DNA of 64,000 nt, taken from positions 425,007-489,006 of the forward strand of contig NZ_JAHRVA010000002.1 in the NCBI RefSeq assembly GCF_019100495.1, given 5' to 3'. Source of the DNA: Falsochrobactrum tianjinense (GTDB lineage Bacteria; Pseudomonadota; Alphaproteobacteria; Rhizobiales; Rhizobiaceae). A program made the translations under genes and the position numbers. Shown here one piece after another: positions 26,197-34,614 of this stretch. The notes beneath the pieces were generated by a model. It was given only the letters and a program-made list of their open reading frames with translations, made no database searches and was not told the origin of the DNA. Position 1 is the stretch's first letter. Each line of letters opens with the position of its first letter.

Positions 26197-27792
26197 ATGC
26201 CTCACCAGAAAACATCGCTCATTTCGCTGCAGCCCTCACGGCGGCAATTTCTCGGTATGTCCGCAGGCGCGGCTGTCGCCGCCGGTTTCGGTCTGGCTGG
26301 ACCAGGACTTCTCTTGCCTACGCAGGCCCGTGCGCAGGACGCAAAGCCCAGCAAGGGCGGACATCTGGTCATTGCAATGCATTCAGCCTCAAGCTCGGAC
26401 CATCTGGACCCGGCTTCCTACACGATGGCCTACATGTATACGGTCGGCTTCCAGCTCTTCAACACGCTGCTGGAACTCGGACCCGATGGAAAGCTCACCA
26501 GCGCTCTTGTCGAAAACTGGGAACCGGCCAATACCGACGCCAGCAAGTGGGTGTTCCGCCTGCGCAAGGGTGTCACTTTCCACAATGGCAAGGAACTGAC
26601 CGCCGCGGACGTTGTTTATTCGCTCAATCATCATCGCGGCGACGACACCACGTCAGGCGGCAAGGGCGTATTGCTCGCGGTGACCGATGTTCAGGCATCC
26701 GATACCTATGAAGTCACTGTCACGCTGGATGCGGGGAATGTCGATTTCCCGGCCGCTTTTGTCGACTATCATCTCGGTATCGGGCCGGAAGGCGAAGACT
26801 TCGACAAGGGTATCGGCACCGGTGCTTTCGTTCTGGAAGACTTCCAGCCCGGCATACGCGCGCTGACGCGCCGCAACCCTAATTACTGGCATCCTGACCG
26901 CGCGAACGTGGATTCCGTCGAAACCATCGCAATGGACGATACCACTGCACGCATGGCGGCGCTGATGAGCGGCCAGGCTCATGTCATCAACGCGGTGGAA
27001 CCGCGCATGGTCAGCCATCTGAGCGCCCGCCCGGATATCCAGATCCTGCGTACGCCGGAAAACTCGATGTACTGCTTCCCTATGCGGACGGATTCCGAGT
27101 TGCTAAAAAATAACGACCTGCGTCTGGCCCTTAAATATGCCATTGATCGCGAAGAATTGCAGAAGAGCCTGTTGGTCGGAACCGGCGCGGTCGGGAACGA
27201 TCACCCGATCCCATCCTGGAATCCGCTGCATGCCAAGGATGTTCCGCAACGTGCATATGATCCGGAAAAAGCGGCTTTCCATCTGAAGAAGTCGGGCTTC
27301 TCCGGCTCAATTCCCCTCAGCGTTTCGGATAATGGTTTTACCGGATCGGCAGATGCAGCACAGCTTTATCAAGCCTCGGCTGCAAAAGCCGGCATCACCA
27401 TCGATGTCGAGCGCGTCCCATCTGACGGTTACTGGGAGGAAGTCTGGCTCAAGAAGCCGTTCGTGGCTTCCAACTGGTCGGTTCGTCCGACCGCCGATGC
27501 GATGCTTTCCATGCTGCTTCAGACTGGCGCGCCATGGAATGAAACCGGCTGGAGTAACGAGGCTTTCGACAAGCTTCTGACCGCCTCCCGTGTTGAACTC
27601 GATGAAGCCAAACGTAAGCAAATCTATCACGACATGCAGGTGCTGATCGTGGAAGATGGCGGCGAACTGATCCCGGTTTTCACCGATAATCTTGCGGCAG
27701 CTAACGGCAAGGTGAAAGGTTATGTTTCGGTACCAGGTGGCGGCGACATGAGCGGCTATCGTCTCGCGGAAAAGATTTGGCTTGAAGAATAG
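26197..27792 (+). CDS. ABC solute-binding protein, family 5, Tat-exported
   Basis: A 531-residue binding protein with a twin-arginine signal (SRRQFLGMSAGAAVAAG, cleavage near QARAQ), so it is probably folded before export. Family 5 features follow: SKGGHLVIAMHSASSSDHLD, WVFRLRKGVTFHNGKELTAA near residue 110, and IGTGAFVLEDFQPGIRA in the middle. It opens a five-gene unit with two permeases, a fused ATPase and a homocysteine S-methyltransferase-like enzyme. The ligand is unknown. The first ATG lacks a strong ribosome site, but the Tat motif requires a start at or near it. Confidence 0.9.
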   Translation: MPHQKTSLISLQPSRRQFLGMSAGAAVAAGFGLAGPGLLLPTQARAQDAKPSKGGHLVIAMHSASSSDHLDPASYTMAYMYTVGFQLFNTLLELGPDGKLTSALVENWEPANTDASKWVFRLRKGVTFHNGKELTAADVVYSLNHHRGDDTTSGGKGVLLAVTDVQASDTYEVTVTLDAGNVDFPAAFVDYHLGIGPEGEDFDKGIGTGAFVLEDFQPGIRALTRRNPNYWHPDRANVDSVETIAMDDTTARMAALMSGQAHVINAVEPRMVSHLSARPDIQILRTPENSMYCFPMRTDSELLKNNDLRLALKYAIDREELQKSLLVGTGAVGNDHPIPSWNPLHAKDVPQRAYDPEKAAFHLKKSGFSGSIPLSVSDNGFTGSADAAQLYQASAAKAGITIDVERVPSDGYWEEVWLKKPFVASNWSVRPTADAMLSMLLQTGAPWNETGWSNEAFDKLLTASRVELDEAKRKQIYHDMQVLIVEDGGELIPVFTDNLAAANGKVKGYVSVPGGGDMSGYRLAEKIWLEE

Positions 27793-27860
27793 ATCTCAAC
27801 CGCTTTGCGCAACCGTTCAGAATACCCTTGAGTAAAGCCTGAACAAGAGACTTGGCAGGG

Positions 27861-27898
27861 AAGCGCCGAACCGCTAACACGGGCGGCGCTTTCATTTT
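27861..27898 (+). promoter_or_regulatory. Intercistronic hairpin after the binding-protein gene
   Basis: AAGCGCCG and CGGCGCTT form an 8-bp stem with a second inner CCG/CGG pairing, followed by TCATTTT. It sits between the binding-protein gene and the first permease gene and could cause partial termination or protect the upstream mRNA. Confidence 0.55.
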
Positions 27899-27924
27899 GC
27901 AATGGTTTTTGGACTGGACCGCCA

Positions 27925-28968
27925 ATGACAGACATGCCAACGGCCCTATCTCAAAGCGACGCGACAGCCGTTTCGCATGAGGGCCGTCGGCGTCCCTTTG
28001 GCCTTCTGCGCGGCAACTCGCTTGTAGGGCTGATTACACGCCGCATATTGCTGGGCATTGTCTTGCTCTGGGCAATCTCAATCGTCATCTTTGCCGGAAC
28101 CCAGATTCTTCCTGGCGATGTTGCTACAGCGATGCTCGGCCAGCAGGCGACACCACAGGCCGTCGAGAATATCCGCAAGGAACTGGGTCTCGAAAGACCC
28201 GCCATCCAGCGCTACGGCGAATGGCTGGGTGATGCCGTTCAGGGTGATCTGGGGCGCAGCTATTCGAACCGACAGGACATCGCCAGAAGCATTGCGCCGC
28301 GCCTTGCCAATACGCTCTATCTGGCTGCAATGTCGGCGCTGTTCGCGATCCCGCTGGCACTGCTGCTCGGGGTGATTTCCGTTCTTTATGCAGGCACTGT
28401 GATTGATCGTGGCATTGCAGTTGCGACGCTCGGAACCATTTCGCTGCCCGAGTTCTTCGTCGCTTATATATTGATTGCCTATTTCGCAATTTCGCTGGGG
28501 CTTTTGCCATCAAGCGCCCTTGTCAACTCCTCGATGAGCGGTTGGCAGCGGCTGACGGCAATCGCCCTCCCCTGCATGACGCTTGTTATCGCCGTGACCG
28601 GTCACATGGTGCGCATGACTCGCGCTTCGCTGCTCGCCGTCATGTCCTCGCCCTATATCGAGACCGCGCAGCTCAAGGGCCTGCCGCGCTGGCGCATTCT
28701 GCTTAAACATGCGCTTCCCAATGCGCTGTCACCGGTCGTCAATGTGATTGCGCTCAACCTCGCCTATCTCATCGTCGGCGTAGTGGTGGTCGAGGTCATC
28801 TTCGTTTATCCGGGCATGGGCCAATATATGGTCGATCATGTCGCAAAGCGCGACGTGCCCGTGGTGCAGGCCTGTGGCCTGATCTTCGCAGCCGTCTATA
28901 TCGGCCTCAACATCATTGCCGACGTGATCGTGATTCTGACCAATCCCCGGCTGAGGCATCCGCGATGA
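27925..28968 (+). CDS. Peptide-type ABC importer permease, DppB family
   Basis: A 347-residue permease. After a hydrophilic N-terminal extension of about 35 residues, longer than usual, it follows the DppB plan: LITRRILLGIVLLWAISIVI, then LPGDVATAMLGQQATPQAVE. The EAA loop is near YIETAQLKGLPRWRIL, and VVVEVIFVYPGMGQYMVDHV is close to the C-terminus. Its stop overlaps the start of the DppC-like gene (ATGA). Confidence 0.9.
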   Translation: MTDMPTALSQSDATAVSHEGRRRPFGLLRGNSLVGLITRRILLGIVLLWAISIVIFAGTQILPGDVATAMLGQQATPQAVENIRKELGLERPAIQRYGEWLGDAVQGDLGRSYSNRQDIARSIAPRLANTLYLAAMSALFAIPLALLLGVISVLYAGTVIDRGIAVATLGTISLPEFFVAYILIAYFAISLGLLPSSALVNSSMSGWQRLTAIALPCMTLVIAVTGHMVRMTRASLLAVMSSPYIETAQLKGLPRWRILLKHALPNALSPVVNVIALNLAYLIVGVVVVEVIFVYPGMGQYMVDHVAKRDVPVVQACGLIFAAVYIGLNIIADVIVILTNPRLRHPR

Positions 28969-29801
28969 AAAAGCGTAAAAAAACCTCACGCCTGCTCGCG
29001 GCAATCGGTTTTGGCGGCATAGCTTTCTTTGTGTTCGTTGCGATTTTCGCAAACTTTCTCGCCCCGCATCCGATATCGGAAGTCGTCGGCAGCGTGTGGC
29101 AGGGACCATCGCGCGAGGCTCTTCTGGGTACTGACAATATCGGCCGTGATCTTTTGTCCCGCGTCATCTGGGGAACACGGCTCACACTTTCGATTGCCGC
29201 CGCTGCCACAATTCTCGCCTTTCTGATCGGCGTGCCGCTCGGCTTTCTTGCAGCGCTTACAGGCGGTTGGCCGGATCAGTTCCTGTCGCGCGCCAACGAT
29301 TTACTTATGGCCATACCGACGCTGATCTTCGCGCTCGTCGTGCTTGCCGTTCTGCCCAAAAGCGTTTTCGTGCTGATCGCAGTCATGGCTGTGCTGGAAG
29401 CGACCCGCGTTTTTCGTGTCAGCCGTGCCATTGCTTCAGACATCGTTGTTCTCGACTATATCGAAATTGCCCGCCTGCGCGGAGAGAGCAAAGGCTGGAT
29501 CATTTTCAATGAAATATTGCCGAATACGCTTTCACCGCTTCTGGCGGAGTTCGGCTTGCGCTTTGTCTTCGCGATCCTGTTTCTTTCGACGTTATCCTTT
29601 CTTGGCCTTGGCGTTCAGCCGCCGGTCGCCGATTGGGGCAGTCTGGTCAAGGAAAACAAGGATGGCCTGATGTTCGGGGTTTTCGCAGCCCTTATCCCCG
29701 GCACAACTATTGCACTTCTCGCCATCAGCGTGAATTTCGTCGTCGACTGGATATTGCAGCGCACATCAAGTCTGAAGCGGGGTGCCCGGCAAGATGGCTG
29801 A
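28965..29801 (+). CDS. Peptide-type ABC importer permease, DppC family
   Basis: A 278-residue permease with the DppC pattern: GTDNIGRDLLSRVIWGTRLT near residues 53-72, an EAA loop at YIEIARLRGESKGWI, and STLSFLGLGVQPPVADWGSL near the C-terminal third. It overlaps the upstream permease by 4 bases and the downstream ATPase by 8, so it is tightly coupled. It forms the transmembrane channel with the DppB-like subunit. Confidence 0.9.
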   Translation: MKKRKKTSRLLAAIGFGGIAFFVFVAIFANFLAPHPISEVVGSVWQGPSREALLGTDNIGRDLLSRVIWGTRLTLSIAAAATILAFLIGVPLGFLAALTGGWPDQFLSRANDLLMAIPTLIFALVVLAVLPKSVFVLIAVMAVLEATRVFRVSRAIASDIVVLDYIEIARLRGESKGWIIFNEILPNTLSPLLAEFGLRFVFAILFLSTLSFLGLGVQPPVADWGSLVKENKDGLMFGVFAALIPGTTIALLAISVNFVVDWILQRTSSLKRGARQDG

Positions 29802-31416
29802 ACCACTTCTGAAAATCACCGGCCTTGAAATAAGCTCCGATGACGGCGTGGTTGTCGACGGCGTGGATATCACTTTGGAAAAGGGCCGCATTCTGGGCCT
29901 GATCGGTGAGTCTGGCGCCGGTAAATCCACCATCGGCCTTGCGGCGCTTGGCTATACGCGCGGGGGCTTGCAGATCACGGGCGGCGCCGTCACCCTTGAC
30001 GGGCAGAAAGTTCTCTCGCTGTCGCGCAGGGACATGCAGAAAATGCGCGGCTCCAAAGTGGCCTTTGTCGCACAGTCGGCAGCCGCTGCTTTCAATCCCG
30101 CACACCGGCTGATTGATCAGGTTATCGAAGCAAGCCTCTGGCACGGCCTGATGAAGCGAACGGAGGCGAAAAAACGCGCCATCGAACTTTTCACCATGCT
30201 TGGCCTGCCCGATCCTGAACACTTCGGCGAGCGCTATCCCCATCAGGTTTCCGGCGGGCAGCTCCAGCGCGCGATGACTGCAATGGCGCTTTGCCCCAAA
30301 CCCGACCTCATTGTCTTTGACGAACCCACGACCGCGCTCGATGTTACGACCCAGATCGAGGTGCTGGTCGCCATCAAGAAGGCTATCGACGCTACAAGTA
30401 CGGCGGCGCTTTATATCTCGCACGACCTGGCGGTCGTCGCCCAGATTGCAGACGACATCATGGTGCTGCGTCATGGGCGCATGGTCGAAATCGGCTCTGT
30501 GCGGCAGATTTTCGACGCGCCGCGTGAGGACTATACGCGCCAGCTCGTCGCTGTACGCCAGAAGGAAACCGAAGGCCGAACACAGTCATCTGCACAGCTT
30601 CTGTCAATTACAAACATCTGTGCTTCTTATGATCCAGCAACACCGGTTCTCAATAACATCACGCTCGATCTCGAAAAGGGTCAGACACTGGCTATTGTGG
30701 GCGAGTCAGGCTCCGGAAAGTCGACGCTGGCGCGGGTCGTGAGCGGCCTGCTTCAGCCAACGCAGGGAGAAATCCGCTTCGATGGCGCGGTACTACCGTC
30801 AAGCGTGGAAAGACGCTCCAGGGAAACGCTGCGCAATATTCAGATGATCAGTCAATTGCCTGATCTTGCGCTCAATCCTCGCCGTACTATCGCGGATATC
30901 ATCGGCAGGCCGCTGCAATTCTATTTTGGCATGGCACGCGAAGCTCGGCGCAAGACGGTCAACGAACTGGTCGAGCGCATCGAGCTGCCAAAAAGCATTC
31001 TGGAGCGTTATCCAGCGGAATTGTCGGGTGGACAGAAACAGCGTGTTTGCATTGCTCGTGCGTTGGCCGCGCGTCCCAAACTTCTTCTGTGTGATGAGCC
31101 GACTTCCGCGCTCGATCCGCTGGTCGCTGAAGGTATTCTCGACCTGTTGCGGCGGGTTCAGAACGAGACAGGCACATCCTATCTCTTTGTCACGCACGAT
31201 CTGGCAATCGTCCGCGCCATCGCCGACAAGATTGCAGTCATGCATCGCGGTTCAGTCGTGCGTTACGGGCAGAAATCAACTGTGCTGACGCCGCCCTATG
31301 ATGACTATACGGGAAAGCTTCTTTCATCCGTGCCGCAGATGGCGCCCGGCTGGCTGGACAACATCATCGCGGAACGCGCAGGCAATAAAAATACCAACAA
31401 GGACATGACATCATGA
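29794..31416 (+). CDS. Fused tandem ATPase of a peptide-type ABC importer
   Basis: A 540-residue protein with two ATPase domains. Domain 1 has GESGAGKST near residue 41, SGGQLQRAMTAMAL and FDEPTTALDVTT. Domain 2 has GESGSGKSTLARVVSG near 308, SGGQKQRVCIARAL and [19 protein letters not shown] in domain 1 departs slightly from the usual SGGQRQR. ATG at 29794 overlaps the permease stop and is preferred to a GTG 12 bases upstream. Same architecture as the fused ATPase at the window start but clearly diverged, so the two importers are not a recent duplication. Confidence 0.92.
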   Translation: MAEPLLKITGLEISSDDGVVVDGVDITLEKGRILGLIGESGAGKSTIGLAALGYTRGGLQITGGAVTLDGQKVLSLSRRDMQKMRGSKVAFVAQSAAAAFNPAHRLIDQVIEASLWHGLMKRTEAKKRAIELFTMLGLPDPEHFGERYPHQVSGGQLQRAMTAMALCPKPDLIVFDEPTTALDVTTQIEVLVAIKKAIDATSTAALYISHDLAVVAQIADDIMVLRHGRMVEIGSVRQIFDAPREDYTRQLVAVRQKETEGRTQSSAQLLSITNICASYDPATPVLNNITLDLEKGQTLAIVGESGSGKSTLARVVSGLLQPTQGEIRFDGAVLPSSVERRSRETLRNIQMISQLPDLALNPRRTIADIIGRPLQFYFGMAREARRKTVNELVERIELPKSILERYPAELSGGQKQRVCIARALAARPKLLLCDEPTSALDPLVAEGILDLLRRVQNETGTSYLFVTHDLAIVRAIADKIAVMHRGSVVRYGQKSTVLTPPYDDYTGKLLSSVPQMAPGWLDNIIAERAGNKNTNKDMTS

Positions 31417-32324
31417 GCAGGAAAGCAATCATTCTCGATGGCGGCATGGGGCGTGAACTCGAACGTGTCGGCGCACCGTTCCGTCAGCCGGAATGGTCGG
31501 CGCTCGCACTCATCGAAGGCCCGCAATTCGTCCGCGAGGTTCATGACAGCTATATCGCCGCTGGCGCAGACGTCATCACCACCAACAGCTATGCCGTCGT
31601 GCCTTTCCACATCGGCGAAGAACGCTTTGCAGCCGAAGGCCGAAAGCTTGCCGCCCTTTCCGGCACCATTGCGCGCGAAGCTGCCGATGCCGCCGACCGC
31701 AAGGTCAAGGTCGCCGGCTCGTTGCCGCCGGTTTTCGGCTCCTACCAGCCGGAGCTTTTCGATCCGGCTCGCGCAGGAGAACTGCTCAGTGTACTGGTGG
31801 ATGGGCTGGCGCCTTCCATTGATCTGTGGCTCGCCGAAACCCAAAGCAGCCTCGTCGAAGTGAAGGCCGCACACGAAGCCATTCGCGCAACCGGAAAGCC
31901 GCTCTGGATTTCCTATACGCTGCGCGACGACATGCCCCCGCAAGAAATGAGTGAAGCCCAGTTGCGTTCCGGTGAAACCGTTGCCGATGGCGCGCGTCTT
32001 GCCGCCGAACTCGGAGCGGAAGCGCTGCTCTTCAACTGTGCCATGCCGGAAGTTATGGATGCGGCCATTCTCGCGGCAAAGCAGGTGTTTGAGGAACTGC
32101 ACATGGACACTCCGATTGGCGTCTACGCCAATGCGTTCCCGTCCCAGCAAGGCGACGAGGAAGCCAACGCCACGGTTACGGAAATCCGTGCTGACCTCGA
32201 CCCCGACGCTTATGGCGTCTGGGCGCAGCGCTGGGTGAACCATGGTGCAGGCATTATCGGCGGCTGCTGCGGCATCGGCACCAATCACATTCACGCGCTA
32301 TCGAACCGATATCTCTGCGCTTGA
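31413..32324 (+). CDS. Homocysteine S-methyltransferase family protein
   Basis: A 303-residue zinc-dependent methyltransferase-fold protein (PF02574). It opens with ILDGGMGRELERVG, has AGADVITTNSYAVVPFHIG near residues 49-67, and shows the three zinc Cys in LLFNCAMPEVM (near 209) and GGCCGIGTNH (near 287). Family members move a methyl group to homocysteine from S-methylmethionine or betaine-like donors, or cleave related compounds. The 4-base overlap with the ATPase gene ties it to the importer. The likeliest reading is that the importer supplies its methyl donor or a precursor; this is inference. Confidence 0.87.
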   Translation: MSRKAIILDGGMGRELERVGAPFRQPEWSALALIEGPQFVREVHDSYIAAGADVITTNSYAVVPFHIGEERFAAEGRKLAALSGTIAREAADAADRKVKVAGSLPPVFGSYQPELFDPARAGELLSVLVDGLAPSIDLWLAETQSSLVEVKAAHEAIRATGKPLWISYTLRDDMPPQEMSEAQLRSGETVADGARLAAELGAEALLFNCAMPEVMDAAILAAKQVFEELHMDTPIGVYANAFPSQQGDEEANATVTEIRADLDPDAYGVWAQRWVNHGAGIIGGCCGIGTNHIHALSNRYLCA

Positions 32325-32333
32325 TTAAAAACA

Positions 32334-32357
32334 AAGGGCGGCTTTACAGCCGCCCTT
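32334..32357. terminator. Bidirectional terminator between convergent genes
   Basis: AAGGGCGGCT and AGCCGCCCTT form a perfect 10-bp stem with loop TTAC. It is flanked by A-rich sequence on the left and lies 6 bases before the stop of the convergent M20 gene. Confidence 0.8.
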
Positions 32358-32362
32358 ATCTA

Positions 32363-33562
32363 TCATGACAGGATGCGTGCCGCTGCCAGTGAAAGCGCCA
32401 CAACCCCGTTGGCAATCGAACGTTCATCGGGCTGATAATCGGAATTATGCAGCTTGTCGTCGCGCCCTTCCTGCGAAGCGCCGATACCAAGCTGGAATGA
32501 CGGCACTCTTTCGCCCACCAGCGCAAAATCTTCCGAACCGAGGCTTCCGCCGCGCTTGAAGAAAACCTCGCCATAATGCTCGCGAATGACTGCGCCCGTG
32601 GTTTCGACCAGATAGGGATCAGAAACCATTGAAGGCACGCCGCGCACATAGTTGATTTCGCAACGTACGCGCAAAGACGCTTCAAGCCCTGCGCAGATGC
32701 GGCGCACCGCAGCCTCGATAATGTCACGGGCGTTTGGGTCCTGACAGCGCACCGTGCCCATGATCGCGACCAAGTCGGGGATAATGTTATGCGTGTGCCC
32801 GCCGTGGATCGAGCCGATTGTCAGAACAGCCGCTTGCATGGGATCGACCTCACGCGAAACAATCGTCTGAAGCTGCGTGACGAGCTGCGCGGTGGCGACG
32901 ATCGGGTCGACGGCCTGATGCGGGCGCGCGGCATGGCCTGACGCTGCATGAACCGTAATGTCGAACTCATCGGACGATCCGTTGGCAATGCCTTCGACAA
33001 AAGTAAAAGTGCCTGTCGGCTCGTCCGGCTGATTGTGGAAGCCAAGCGCATAATCCACGCCATCCAGAACGCCGTCCGCGATCATGGCCCGTGCACCGCT
33101 CTCCTGCGTTTCCTCGGCGGGCTGGAACATCAGTTTGACATTGCCGCCAAGCTGCGGCGCGATTTGCTTGAGCACGCCGCCAATGCCGATCAAGGTCGCC
33201 GTATGCAGATCATGTCCGCAGGCATGCATCTTGCCGGGGTAAACGCTGGCAAATGGAAGCCCGGTTTGTTCCTCGATGGGCAATGCATCCATATCGGCGC
33301 GGATCACCAATGTCGGCCCTGGTCGCCCGCCCTCGATGAACCCCACGACGCCGGTATGTCCGACACCCGTCTGGTGCTCGATACCCAGGCGTTCCATTTC
33401 GCGTGCCACCACGCTCGCAGTGCGTTCGACATCGAAGCCCGTTTCCGGATGAGCATGTATGTCACGGCGGATTTCAATGAGATGGTGTTCCAGCCCGTCG
33501 GACAATTGCTCAATGAGCGAGGAAAGGTCATTGCGGAGAGATGTATCGGAGAACTTGGTCAT
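32363..33562 (-). CDS. M20 family metallo-amidohydrolase (hippurate hydrolase/aminoacylase type)
   Basis: A 399-residue M20D-type amidohydrolase, typically releasing an amino acid from an N-acyl amino acid. Metal motifs are ACGHDLHTATLIGIGG near residues 111-126, PAEETQESGARAMI near 146-159, FHNQPDEPTG and SLGSEDFALVGERVPSFQLG near the C-terminus. GGAAAAG precedes the ATG. It is convergent with the ABC/methyltransferase operon and may be functionally linked, since peptide-type importers often pair with M20 enzymes, but it has its own promoter. Confidence 0.9.
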   Translation of the reverse strand: MTKFSDTSLRNDLSSLIEQLSDGLEHHLIEIRRDIHAHPETGFDVERTASVVAREMERLGIEHQTGVGHTGVVGFIEGGRPGPTLVIRADMDALPIEEQTGLPFASVYPGKMHACGHDLHTATLIGIGGVLKQIAPQLGGNVKLMFQPAEETQESGARAMIADGVLDGVDYALGFHNQPDEPTGTFTFVEGIANGSSDEFDITVHAASGHAARPHQAVDPIVATAQLVTQLQTIVSREVDPMQAAVLTIGSIHGGHTHNIIPDLVAIMGTVRCQDPNARDIIEAAVRRICAGLEASLRVRCEINYVRGVPSMVSDPYLVETTGAVIREHYGEVFFKRGGSLGSEDFALVGERVPSFQLGIGASQEGRDDKLHNSDYQPDERSIANGVVALSLAAARILS

Positions 33563-33801
33563 ATTCTTTTCCGGTTAAAAGCCGTCAGCCCTGCTTATCT
33601 CCGAACGGTTCGGTCAAACAAGGTCATTTTGCAAAGCCGGTCATTTTATTGACGGCCATGGCGTGCTTATCCGCATACTGCTTGCGGCAATCGCGCCAAA
33701 GAAGGGCGGTTGAAATTCTCTGTTCATGCCATATTCTTTCAAGAATGCATCAGGATGATCCAAAGACGGCTGGGCCGATCACATTATCCACCACAACCGA
33801 T

Positions 33802-34614
33802 ATGAGCTCTTTCTCCGACATCCAGTTTTTGAGATCAGCGGAAAATATTGCACCCATCGACTTCTCCGATCTTGCGCAGTGGTCTTTTTTCTTCGATCTG
33901 GATGGAACGTTGCTCGACATCGCGCCCTCACCCGACGGGGTCACACCCGCAGAGGGTTTGCAGTCGGCGCTTGAGAAACTCGATCAATGCACCTCCGGCG
34001 CGCTCGCCATTGTATCGGGCAGATCGGTCGACTTTGTGGACCGGCTTTTCCCCGGATACAGGTTTTCGGTGGCTGGGCTTCACGGCGCGCAGGTCAGGCA
34101 GGCATCGGCAACAGGCGGGTGCAGCAATCCGAGCGCCATGACACTTCCCGAAGGCTTCCATCGCGGACGTGAATTCGCAAAGCAGGCAGCAGTCGATCTT
34201 CCCGGCGTTTTTTTCGAAAACAAAGGTGGGGCATTCGCCCTCCACTACCGGATGGCACCGGAACGCGAAGCCGATGTCAGACGCATCATGCGGGTGGCTG
34301 ACAGCCTCGCAACTCCCGGCTACGCCTTGCAGGAGGGAAAATTCGTCATCGAGCTCAAGCCTTCCGGCAGCGATAAAGGCATGGCTGTCCGCAAGTTTAT
34401 GGATGCAGAGCCATTTCGCGGCAGACGACCCTTCGCCGCCGGCGACGACTTCACTGATGAAACAATGTTCGCAGCGGTCAATGAAATGGGAGGGTTGAGC
34501 CTGCGTGTCGGCTCGCCGCTCGAGATCGTGCGGAATGGGACCAGGACTGAAGCATTGGCACAAATGGCATCGCCGGAGATTTTGAGACGCTGGATAAGGA
34601 GGCTGACGGAATGA
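33802..34614 (+). CDS. otsB: Trehalose-6-phosphate phosphatase
   Basis: A 270-residue HAD-superfamily phosphatase that makes trehalose from trehalose-6-phosphate. HAD motif I is FFDLDGTLLDI near residues 32-42, motif II IVSGRS near 73, and motif IV FAAGDDFTDETMF near 212-224. The SGLHGA-like cap entry appears as VAGLHGAQVR. MSSFSDIQF is chosen because it gives the usual length; an ATG at 33745 and a further open upstream frame exist, and none has a clear ribosome site. It is the first gene of an otsB - GH15 - otsA operon, coupled by ATGA to the next gene. Confidence 0.9.
   Translation: MSSFSDIQFLRSAENIAPIDFSDLAQWSFFFDLDGTLLDIAPSPDGVTPAEGLQSALEKLDQCTSGALAIVSGRSVDFVDRLFPGYRFSVAGLHGAQVRQASATGGCSNPSAMTLPEGFHRGREFAKQAAVDLPGVFFENKGGAFALHYRMAPEREADVRRIMRVADSLATPGYALQEGKFVIELKPSGSDKGMAVRKFMDAEPFRGRRPFAAGDDFTDETMFAAVNEMGGLSLRVGSPLEIVRNGTRTEALAQMASPEILRRWIRRLTE

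Noticed and set aside
3..31416. Recent duplication of the two peptide-type ABC importers
   Set aside because: Same subunit architecture, but the binding proteins, signal types (Sec and Tat) and ATPase motifs differ widely.
31300..31420. SAM or other riboswitch before the homocysteine S-methyltransferase gene
   Set aside because: The gene overlaps the ATPase stop by 4 bases, leaving no leader, and no aptamer-like structure is seen.
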